The notes under the pieces: model-generated
The model's database searches: none
Told to the model about the DNA's origin: nothing
What the model saw: the letters and a program-made list of their open reading frames with translations, nothing else
NCBI GenBank assembly: GCA_023091735.1
Contig: JALKBU010000655.1
Span: 1-29,033 of the forward strand
Direction of reading: 5' to 3'
From: Trichomonas tenax
Lineage: Eukaryota; Parabasalia; Trichomonadida; Trichomonadidae
DNA: 29,033 bases
Shown: in pieces, positions 12,701 to 17,016 of the stretch
How the letters are laid out: every line of letters starts with the position of its first letter
How positions within the stretch are numbered: position 1 is the first letter of the stretch
Position numbers and translations under genes: made by a program

Positions 12701-12765
12701 ACCCTTCATACTTCTCAATCAACGGCTCTTCTATTTATTGCCGCACATCAGAATATTTCATGTAA
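760..12765 (+). CDS. Dynein heavy chain with degenerate ATPase sites (axonemal inner-arm type size)
   Basis: Single uninterrupted exon of 4001 codons, a length typical of single-headed inner-arm axonemal heavy chains. Order: N-terminal tail (YYTMSASGVTHIY near residue 190), linker/DHC_N2 (about 900-1200, ending in MPRLFFLSND at 1129-1138), AAA1-AAA4 (about 1370-2600), coiled-coil stalk (CC1 about 2615-2730, microtubule-binding region about 2730-2830 with DKPP, CC2 about 2832-2910), AAA5 (IDPDG near 3010), AAA6 and a C-terminal domain (VAIGLF). AAA1 keeps Walker A (GSTMLGKS, 1392-1399), but the Walker B pair expected as CFDEF reads LFNHL (N1444, H1445) and the sensor I Asn position is His1495. 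AAA2 Walker A is intact (GQPSSGKS, 1682-1689). AAA3 Walker A is GPKSSGRD (2062-2069) with Walker B acids replaced by C2127/G2128. AAA4 has GIAGLGKYS with Arg2452 at its Walker B Asp. The fold looks selected, but ATP hydrolysis at AAA1 is doubtful. The family call is secure; the subtype and inactivity are inferred. Confidence 0.95.
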   Translation: MSHRDEKNVSGTNPPRSPQSSVRIKATKFDNSPAQKTIDRVLFAPSNLEGTVHSYDICAPGEGSSDTFLKQQNLPLYAFRNHAKKTGRPVIKSPIIPPKSTQLSTTSRLGNKPLSDLPEVTALQISKREEEIERQTLAFDDDPIAYFSKRKDGSGHHFIYLIYTYDRKDPLFSPYDLKKVPSTEIGIDYYTMSASGVTHIYANGETETVTIDQYSREKFVFEAIRKLKFFSKYLFWKNFRAWVLFLKEQRFKGLLANAMSHTIFRNPLFFGQELKIYDSQNSLISLLKQYLLCFHVGKKYRLEDFEEQSRENTDKLKSSYLEFIQNNTEIIAQLFDKIADPLHVQVTDQDFNFNRRHPNIQILENLEEQKALLRYKKTEDVNKQIASLGQFIRTIDYMILETLANICVDCWKQADHNVSQEGSSIFQVEVLFTDQGTVDFTPNLQQLEKSIVGTLANSIDTLNKLPRLLKMEKLRVLIENSSSNFKELCANGPVLTNFTSCENVLPEIEERIINTLRQSYNDAFIIAQDFSNLYPIYKMGKSWDVKDCLITRKGTKFVGEIQDPLNNIGDDSFLVNSDEQPVVDFEKVKEEMQQLIEDDHEVNNLRQGIVKGVLHIDLKGLRQILKPIPKKTFLDLQNLLDKLSSMKIQQVDGALTNYGKILKMEPGTLDGFVSFCETFKRAENVKPAIEAEIKFVDETYTLFEKFQLQHKRNPLHQKYSIFQSDFIVAQSIKSSVINYFIHQLKENISSLEAKLNKNYEKVSAIPPTLTLVDIEKEIPRSEKRLRKMRELESQVKQAIKYQEIIDVEINKFAFYNNVININEFALTLYSSIDQWQKISEQMTKKPFSSIEMNVFKDSVVEIDTQLKRLQALPASNNYPILGELASKVNETSPYIEELEKLSNNRMQARHWNNLFEACNQQASYNPKMTVDELIKMNILQHKDKIEQITNMSLGEYKLETEFYAITNYWNKVQMPIAEVPGNNLNEDNLLLGNTDQLLQEINDALINISSMLQRPYVQGIRDTVTNLASTLENINQIIEAWQLFQSNWIILSAIFSQDITRSLLPQQMNKFSSVQRKWSTIARHTIKDTRLFSVCSFPSLLDALNENNQTMESIIASLGKLLDTKRNAMPRLFFLSNDDVLKLISSTSIDEIAVTISKILMFVKSLDCHDEMGNQVPIFQSKVYNIVGTHGYSLPLSKPVDITPIPEQWIADLIERTQETVKDLTIKAIDNIKSVLFDKWISMFAPNILAIALNVILTTSLKNQLLKQTIKGDLPFPELIADYIQKITNIIRSKPELAGILSILLSYRDRYNNLIQQERKRKGLNPAIDYETMLHFKKEVGTIYACVSKTSWELGFEFWGQVPFLVHTNAIEFAYQSLARGNREIDPMILLGSTMLGKSSTVFQLASDMGRFIYSWYPYPNNSEHFLSRILIGTCLTGSWCLFNHLEKMEHRHLCYLFDNIHTMYQLLRANSNKIIISSKTVELNPNARFYFTGHHVRYLSDNIPSMIRSTVRSIALSDINTQMIIEIKMLALSFKEPKKYAAMLNSLLLAIPQLLVNNTQMTSFLQSAFTIINGAVKLRESGVEEKWGLMHAAYQYFTTTRIDDEKNKLYEIIASCFNVTSEEIVEKFKTLSFEKNKERYLQLFREEINKINTYLPVEYLAQRTLDLMFTLKFTDAVAIVGQPSSGKSLIVRVLKSVINSQKFHEEFPDVDPYEVFDCYFNSEHPNRLYGHIYDDLTFGQTWAYGHLQAILHQMHIKTKTTNILRFDGKYSKEFLLFLRYFIPQSNCQAYRTSSQDFVYANGKMKVIYETTDVEGLTPGLLSRMRVIYMKSYQINTALTISCELTYPHIILRRAFVELGYEESEHSQVFFDTFVDLIPKVVKNVYHSKNKIRYSQEPQKMKSGEIYLSEVLPYFTAIVALNLIQSLKLDMKNQTHMSLAIAYSANRIFSQFLEESEREKFDLWLRTEEEITVPKDWIGYNVPDLFWNMYPKPCLSSMQIFDGKLIPLNFKLIDHEPIYQARSEGQLPIFPNEVYVMNVQFLHPLELANRLLENHRSVILHGPKSSGRDTFLKILFSMNENFLPITFDVSEIVTADEFISFILSHTPFLSKILTPGTQNKTIILVICGLKPSHTRLQEFLRQINNTGKINAFSTTDPKVYETLTIMRFVTIITVEDITEFDIRFVQKYIPIGLTPISSDSSQFMAAKILTAYGHKPSNAEFYAKIGMNLLGQFELDNRPLLLLQSLFTICHLGAEVPTADIIKQLFAEMRFRFLHKFPVQDVKDKIEFIGNNECRNENEKKAAWDLVNAKAIILPICKLTKDMKQFTINQKTTEPAALAERIGRDIAIFNANVIEKLNLRVTPAIVDMWEMMLRAMRTPGCNIILNGIAGLGKYSVTRIIAHSCEYDFINIAPPTFEEQMVKEDRMFSLSSVIRDVIINAALHQKRSVIFTRATKETMSEIEALLLFITGYDYTHFFTKTTLEDLYARFSNSHALTFEQKIIAMRQIKNILRINIHVVIAQSEPIVTGEHAHFVEIILNQDTTQYYIQFAQEAIEQPATKKVIGSSAIPVSQVLGNMHTVARKFTSYFHPNMMIDFIDSFCHFTAADFQNLNTKFENSQSAISFIDKLQGEAHVIERKLDSLAPTLQRLQIDSESLSSSYTIRKEAIDNRQQKLIEDKKTKLAEVESLRDDVERFESEYKELAPKLEKAVEEVKKLTKNEIDTIRISANDPMPSMRLLFELFCLFLDKPPSYERSGQKLLMDPNFVELLTGCITTESIAPKSLDLGMPYFENEQMNPTELEATAPALFTLYNWIHLLCQYCLLNNNRTTQGKILDEKERSLQQYLEEMDVELASIEQVAASLENELKNLQAQQASREQMEKDYKAISERKKSLEMIFKDIEQFVERWQNDTREFPLRKDKLVGNSMLFSFFLVFGGVINIENRVTAYLSVLELIKNAGIECDDGDVDKMVQWRFIQIRPEFYYDRPDTAHSLELATDIHHIFATLRTPLLIDPDGLAYSIVAKDIKSRLIECSANSSTLDATAAQAVSEGRTLLVYDVMQMIPVLFALIPLDSLPQEQTMRKDVRIGSKVVAWDPNFKLILVSPAYSIKELPLDLLARCTTIDVVPTMTNNLKYIFKQVFGVFFHENLFNKLLEDRKNEILKRVNEINYERNILDILADIVATQNVNQSYDYLSDTETIDELLKSKEKYFKNRNLNIETTNQEEYKNIMHQFSPLIHQCATFWEIASRVIPKVANLQPCSLSHYMRRLTQIFVSEGFHTGQLLPEQLISLRVAITDASLQLFMSNMAMNDAMFFLFLSSFIMRIPQTHYTLKDLKPVLDHIRSSFNSKLTYKDANAGLDPFERLRYTSFENIFESVRAYVAELYGDEILQSFPEFTVDRIISSNPQLPNVIINGPHNDPSDVVHHIVAQRSKIENVECISICDDLEFLKNIKKVMSMATSRGNWILLHVTKNIPATISILSDIFTQMTTTSINTNYRMIVLSSSIDAVPPSLHSRGKRTIVNTIPTVKSIMQLIITFYAPQLIIGKQQKLMKKLVYAVASLMAFVSYRNVIRPNGFNVTFSTPLSTIAAIGRRCSEIFGEDEYTQPIENIRNVIMDAAFTAVCDPRDRQMINHLLTRVIRMETFQDGFKVGVGPESELWIMPDDEVPLPAFTQYLQKIPAYPMVETLGVDPLNAPLKDWTLSRYIAQPFLKYAGPAEIPHSGIVVRIEDLLAIFPSKLANDPSRLCTPFHSFIEREISILNNAIEVIGNSLREMHSLAERGNYNKEVQEMLSGKVPTIWSQAAHVYTFYDSHNFMNFLLSRQKMLKSWTENFSHVIITPLVTDPKSLLCAFAAEESQRQHIPLSELEYDFTIVDTTVETANEGELLLTKLSQEFCVINSKTQKIVRIDKAQSSPFIPLPSLLVKMVKQGTKVRNPEKTYVAIGLFKEARPSEEDVSENDRSVIFGRSVNFIMNIYIETEDNPSYFSINGSSIYCRTSEYFM

Positions 12766-12766
12766 A
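12763..12766 (+). terminator. TAAA: stop codon overlapping poly(A)-type signal of the dynein gene
   Basis: The dynein stop TAA is followed by A, giving TAAA. In Trichomonas vaginalis UAAA is described as the polyadenylation signal and often includes the stop codon. Using that rule here is inference. Confidence 0.45.
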
Positions 12767-13036
12767 TTTTGTTATTTATTTTTTTTCAAATTCATTTATT
12801 TATAATAAAAATAATAATCATAATTGACTATATCTACTGCATATTCTTCCATTTCAATATCATTGTGCTTAATTCGAACTTTTGGGGCCTCAAAACAATT
12901 TTAATGTTTTTTCATTGCAAATCTCAATTGAACAAAAATGTTACTTTTTCAATATAACATTCAAATACATGTATAGTTCCTTCATTATAAAACATATATC
13001 GAATATTGTTGTTCAATATATAACAATAGCTAACTG

Positions 13037-13496
13037 TTAAATCTCCATTAGATCATATGCCTTATAAAAGCTAAAATGATTTAATATGTTTTCAATTAAT
13101 TTAGTATCATTATGAGATGTTGCTTCAAAAAAACATCCATGAAACATCGAATGAATTGTATTTGATATTGCATTTATCAATTAAAGAGCCATAATTCGCA
13201 ATGATATATTTAAATCCTTTGTAATAGTGTTTTCTAAACAATGTTTCAGCAAAACTTTTAAAGAAGGCGAAGGGTATACTTCAATCAGACTATCAATGTA
13301 AGTTGGCACTGATTTCATTGTTTCTAGATCAAGAAATATAAGATCAAGGATGGAGTAATTGTATTCATCAAAAACAGAAGTCAAAAAATCATGATCAATT
13401 AATAACTTTAATGTATTCTTCTGATCGCTACTAAAAATCTTGATTATTTTATCTTTGATGTGGTGAAAATTTTTGGATACTTTTGGTGTTATTTAG
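13037..13496 (-). pseudogene. Decayed repeat-type protein fragment
   Basis: On the minus strand an open frame runs from about 13496 to an in-frame TAA at 13181-13183 and continues open to 13037. Segments such as LKVLLKHCLEN and TKLIENILNHF look like helical repeat protein. Between the stop and a T7 run (about 13126-13132 on the complement), another frame reads LIDKCNIKYNSFDVSW, which is more protein-like than the main frame. This suggests two compensating one-base shifts in a dead gene. There is no ATG near the 5' end. The family is uncertain; an ankyrin/DUF3447 type is plausible given the neighbour. It overlaps the start of the plus-strand relic by about 14 bp. Confidence 0.5.
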
Positions 13497-13884
13497 ACCC
13501 GATGAGATCACGATGAAAGAGTGTATCAAGGTGCATAGTAATGACTATGTGTTATCTTTCTATAAGGATCAGGGAGTGGATATTCCATTCACAAAAGTCA
13601 TCAAATATTTGAATTTTCCTGTTTTCATTGAAACATTTTCTACATTTGAAATCAACAATCTATTTGTCAAATTCGGCATTTTTCATGAATGAGAGCCGCA
13701 ATGTTCAATAGTATCGAAACAGCAATATTGCTGAAAGCTTATTGATCTTGGAGCAGACATTGATGCAACTGATTAAGATGGGTGGAATTCACAAATGTAC
13801 GCAGAATCGTATAACTGCGCTTCAGTTATCAACAAAATGGCTGAACTCTTCCCGTGTAATGACGGTTTTGATGAATATATCTAA
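13483..13884 (+). pseudogene. Ankyrin-repeat (DUF3447-type) protein relic
   Basis: The first open stretch (13483-13692) reads RPDEITMKECIKVHSNDYV and VDIPFTKVIKYLNFPVFIE, matching the pattern I know from the N-terminal region of trichomonad DUF3447 ankyrin proteins (PDEECMEYAI-like start, then a cluster ending in an AMFN-type helix). After a TGA at 13690 the frame contains further stops, but IDLGADIDATD then a TAA then DGWNSQMYAESYN reads as an ankyrin repeat. The linking helix AMFNSIETAILL lies in another frame. So there are at least two frameshifts and several stops and no ATG start. The decayed ankyrin identity is fairly secure; the ends are approximate. Confidence 0.75.
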
Positions 13885-14256
13885 ACAGCTCCGGCATGCT
13901 AAGTCTTATTCATGCAAGAATCCATTTGACAGAATGTTTGTGTTTTCACTCAATGACGTAATCGTTGAAGATGACAGAAGATCGGTATCAGATTGAACAT
14001 TTGATTTTTTAAGAAACACTTCATTTGCGGAGCTTCTTATTACCATGTATGTTTTTGTTATGTTTGATTTGTACTGTGAATAAAACATATTTTATTGTCA
14101 CACTTTTAAATTTCTTTCAGAATTAATTTGATAAAAAAGCGAATTACTGAAATGTGGAAATGAGTTATGTCAATTCATCAATACTTTAGCGCTTAACTAT
14201 AATCAACACCATAAATCTGCTATATTGAATGAAAGGCTCGAATTTGTTGATGAAAA

Positions 14257-14398
14257 TATTTGTCAGAATCATTTTATATCTGTCAATGATTATATTTTAT
14301 TTGTCAAAAACAATATTTATTTGTCAAAATTGAAATTAATGATTATTTTTGACGTCACAAATTGCTGTTTATATGATAAAACTGATATTTATTTGTCA
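14257..14398 (+). promoter_or_regulatory. Cluster of TTTATTTGTCA motifs upstream of the EEP gene
   Basis: Three exact TTTATTTGTCA copies lie at 14296-14306, 14316-14326 and 14388-14398. Weaker forms occur at 14257-14264 and 14274-14285, and TTTTTGACGTCACAA lies at 14346-14360. All three exact copies point the same way, 110-210 bp before the EEP ATG. They share the TGTCA half with the TTTACRTGTCA copies elsewhere. A regulatory role is inferred from recurrence next to starts. Confidence 0.45.
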
Positions 14399-14497
14399 AA
14401 AATATTTTTGTGTTTCAAAAGTGACGAAATAAATAACGAGCAAAATGTGATAAATAATTTGTAATGTAAAAAATTGTTTTGTATTCAAAATAATCGG

Positions 14498-14502
14498 TCA
14501 TA
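14498..14502 (+). promoter_or_regulatory. Initiator-like TCATA before the EEP ATG
   Basis: TCATA sits 10 bases upstream of the ATG and fits the trichomonad Inr consensus TCAY(T/A), which normally lies within about 20 bases of the start codon. This supports 14508 as the true start. Confidence 0.45.
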
Positions 14503-14507
14503 AATAA

Positions 14508-15557
14508 ATGGATGCTGTAAATATTATATCCAGCGTTATCTTCGGCGCCTTCTTCCTTTTGGTCGGCGGCTACATCTTCTTGAAGATCATCGGCAGGATA
14601 GTTCACTACAACCCTGATACGCCTGTCTCGAAACCAGATCCAAATGTTGAAGTCGAACGCGTCAGGATGATCACTGTCGATATGCACCTCCACCCGAAGA
14701 TTCTGCATCCATTCGGCAATCAATTCAACAACGAACGCGCTTTGGAAATTGTTAATTATCTCAAAAACTACGACATTGTTGCTGTTAACGAGGCCCACTC
14801 TTCACCATTCCACAGAATCGGCACTTTCACGAAGAAGATGAAGGAAGCTGGCTACATTTACTCAACCGGATTGCCAAATATCGATATTGCATCAATTGCT
14901 GTTGCAGACGGTGGCGTAATGATCTTCTCTAAGCTCCCAATTCTCAAACACGACAATATTTTGTTCAATCTCTGCTGTGGACAGGATTATTTGCTTTCTA
15001 AAGGCTCTGTTTACGCCAGAATCCAAACATCTGCAACAGAATACATCCACGTCGTCGCAACAAACCTTCAGTCACTCTCTGATAACTCAATTCCTGAATG
15101 TCAAGCTGTTAGAATGAATCAAATCCGCGAAACACAGAGATTAATCAACAGAAACCGTCAGGATCAGTTCCCGGTCTTCGTTCTTGGCAATTTCAACATT
15201 GATGCAATTAATCCAATAACAGCTGGAAAATTAACTAGAAACGAATACGAAAGACTCTGCAAATCATTCACAGTCAATAAGTGCCAGTTCATTGATATGC
15301 TTTACGATTGCAATGGGGAACACAAGCCAACCTACGGAATAGGCGACAAATTAATCACAGATAAACGCGATATTAACAAGCACATGAGCACAGATTATAT
15401 CATCGCTTTCAATCCTCTCGAGGGTCCATATTACATGAGCAATCATATTACAGACGTTGTTCGCCTTGAATCTAATTCTAAGCTATTTAACTTTTGTTCT
15501 TCCCACTTCGGTGTCGAAGCCGAGGTTGTCCTTTCCCATCGTGCTCCAGAAGCATAA
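14508..15557 (+). CDS. Membrane-anchored endonuclease/exonuclease/phosphatase (EEP) family protein with altered active site
   Basis: 349 residues with an N-terminal hydrophobic segment (about 6-32, IISSVIFGAFFLLVGGYIFL), then an EEP/DNase I-like domain resembling neutral sphingomyelinase-type members. Landmarks: VAVNEAH with the metal-binding type Glu95, GGVMIFSKLPI near 136-146 (the GG/SG-LLIFSR-P-I block of the nSMase-like branch), LGNFNID with Asn228 where the family has the Asp of GDFN, the late Asp296 (STDYI), and CSSHFG with Ser332-His333 where SDH is usual. Glu, Asn230, Asp296 and the last His remain, but two Asp positions are changed, so it may be weakly active or a pseudoenzyme. The TM anchor suggests action at a membrane surface. 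Substrate is unknown; phospholipid or phosphoester substrates are possible. The stop forms TAAA with the next base. Confidence 0.82.
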   Translation: MDAVNIISSVIFGAFFLLVGGYIFLKIIGRIVHYNPDTPVSKPDPNVEVERVRMITVDMHLHPKILHPFGNQFNNERALEIVNYLKNYDIVAVNEAHSSPFHRIGTFTKKMKEAGYIYSTGLPNIDIASIAVADGGVMIFSKLPILKHDNILFNLCCGQDYLLSKGSVYARIQTSATEYIHVVATNLQSLSDNSIPECQAVRMNQIRETQRLINRNRQDQFPVFVLGNFNIDAINPITAGKLTRNEYERLCKSFTVNKCQFIDMLYDCNGEHKPTYGIGDKLITDKRDINKHMSTDYIIAFNPLEGPYYMSNHITDVVRLESNSKLFNFCSSHFGVEAEVVLSHRAPEA

Positions 15558-15558
15558 A
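15555..15558 (+). terminator. TAAA: stop codon overlapping poly(A)-type signal of the EEP gene
   Basis: The stop TAA plus the following A form TAAA, as at the dynein end. This matches the trichomonad habit of using the stop codon as part of the polyadenylation signal; the role is inferred. Confidence 0.45.
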
Positions 15559-15788
15559 AACTTTAATTTTCTTTAATATATATATATCTGAATATCAAAA
15601 TCTTTTAAAAATTACTCAATGAAGATTATAAACTTAGATAATTTTTATGGTATATAATAAAATATCTAAGATTTTCGACATTTTGATTTATAATAAGAAA
15701 AAATTAATTTAAATTTGAAGTGAATTGATTGTCTGATAGTGATTTTTCTAATATATAATCAAATACATAATACTTTTACAAACAAACA

Positions 15789-16815
15789 TTATAAAGCATC
15801 AAAATATTGATTGTCTTCACGCTCTATTTCTTTCTCTATTGATTTTGAACGCTCAAAGAATGTATGAGAAACGATTTGTTCAAATGTATATCTTTTTGTT
15901 GGATTAAACTCAAGAATGTGGGTCAACAGATCCTTTAGATCATTATCTTTCGATGGAATAACAAGTGGATTTCCTGATAAGCACAGCTTGGCGTGTTCGA
16001 ATTCTTCTGCAAGAGAATAACTTTGTCCTTCAGCAATGCCAAAAGGCAGATATCCAAAGCACGCTTCATACAATGAAATGCCATACGCCCAAACATCTGT
16101 GGGCTTTGGGTAAAACTCAGGGTCCAAGAGTATCTCAGGTGCAAGGAAAGCAACGGTTCCTCGTGGATCCGTTAGTTTCTCCTGTTCTTCAATGTGCTGT
16201 GATAAATAAAAGTCTGTGAGAACAAAGTAATCATCAGTCCGAGAATGTTTTCTGGCTTAATATCTTTGTGAACGATGCCAGGGAGTGCATATATGACCCT
16301 GCAATTGCCATTTCCAGGAAACACAAGTTAATCAGCGATTCTGTACATTTTTGTTTTAATATCATCGATTTAAGGTTTCCTAATGGCACAAGTGGCATTA
16401 TCAGAACGACTGTATTTGTAGTTTCATCAGTAAATGCTTCAACGAGCGATATTATATATCGATGATTGAGTTGTGTTAAATTGTTTAGCGAATTCTGTAA
16501 TTGATTATACAGTTGTTCGTCTTCAGGTACATCATTATGTGTGAGCTGTCCAAACTGATAAATCTTTGCGAAATAAAATCGATTTTGATCAATATTTTTG
16601 ACTAGAAACAGATTTGCGAAGCTTCGTGAGCTCAAACACTTAACAATAAGGTAGTTATGCATTACAGGATTGTTTTGGAAAATAAAGTCCGAAAATGGAA
16701 CTGTTTGAATAATAAATTCGGCGCCAACGTCGGAATAGTACGAGCCTTCCTCCTCTTCACTGTCCTCCTCCTCGTCAGCAACGACTTGCCCAGCTTTAGA
16801 GACGCATGTTCCCAT
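15789..16815 (-). pseudogene. Protein kinase with acylation-type N-terminus, split by two one-base frameshifts
   Basis: The ATG at 16815 gives MGTCVSKA: Gly2 with Ser6 fits an N-myristoylation signal and Cys4 a palmitoylation site, followed by an acidic run (13-25). The N-lobe has a poor glycine loop (LSSRSFANLFLV) and a candidate ATP lysine Lys84 (FAKIY). The first frame ends at 16234. The catalytic loop HKDIKPENIL is in a second frame (about 16240-16278), and a third frame carries DDYFVLTDFYLSQ, GTVAFLAPE and DVWAYGISLYEACFGYLPF down to the stop at 15789. The breaks fall near 16279-16284 and 16238-16243, each consistent with one lost base. The DFG glycine is Tyr and HRD reads HKD. The APE region resembles the CaMKK/LKB1-type group, loosely. 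Either a recent pseudogene or two sequence errors; no intron signals sit at the breaks. Divergent from meckelin. Confidence 0.8.
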
Positions 16816-17016
16816 GGAAAAAACTCGTGCACGTTATTAAAGATTTTATGTGATTTACATGGCAAATAAATTGTGATTTTTTGACTTCTAAAGTATATAA
16901 ATAGTTTACGTGTCAAGATGTTTTTGCCTTGTAAAATTGTTTATAAATAATTTACGTGTCATAAAAAGAATTTTTTGACAAAATGTGAAGATTTCAAACG
17001 GTTTTTATAATATTTC
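16816..17016. promoter_or_regulatory. Shared divergent promoter region of the kinase and meckelin genes
   Basis: This 201-bp spacer separates the two start codons. It has exact TTTACGTGTCA copies at 16905-16915 and 16951-16961, a one-mismatch TTTACATGGCA at 16854-16864, and an inverted TGCCTTGTAAA at about 16926-16936. TTTTTTGACAAAATGTG follows near 16971-16987. The meckelin ATG itself sits in TTTCATG, so a TCA lies directly at the start. The copies occur on both strands, as expected for a bidirectional control region; activity is inferred. Confidence 0.55.

Larger units (their letters stand above)
13885..14507. other. AT-rich spacer with motif cluster before the EEP gene
   Basis: No gene is called. 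The first 110 bases continue the decay zone of the ankyrin relic: a short frame to 13996 reads NPFDRMFVFSLNDVIVED without a recognisable domain. The second half is dominated by repeated TTTATTTGTCA copies, annotated separately. Confidence 0.45.

Noticed and set aside
12769..12957. 62-codon frame after the dynein stop
   Set aside because: Very hydrophobic Ile/Phe-rich translation typical of AT-rich spacer, with a non-ATG start.
14415..14798. 127-codon minus-strand frame over the EEP start
   Set aside because: Antisense shadow of the EEP coding region plus AT-rich spacer; no motif.
16234..16300. Possible short intron explaining the kinase frame changes
   Set aside because: The catalytic loop HKDIKPEN is coded inside this segment, and the trichomonad splice signals (GTATGT, ACTAAC) are not seen.
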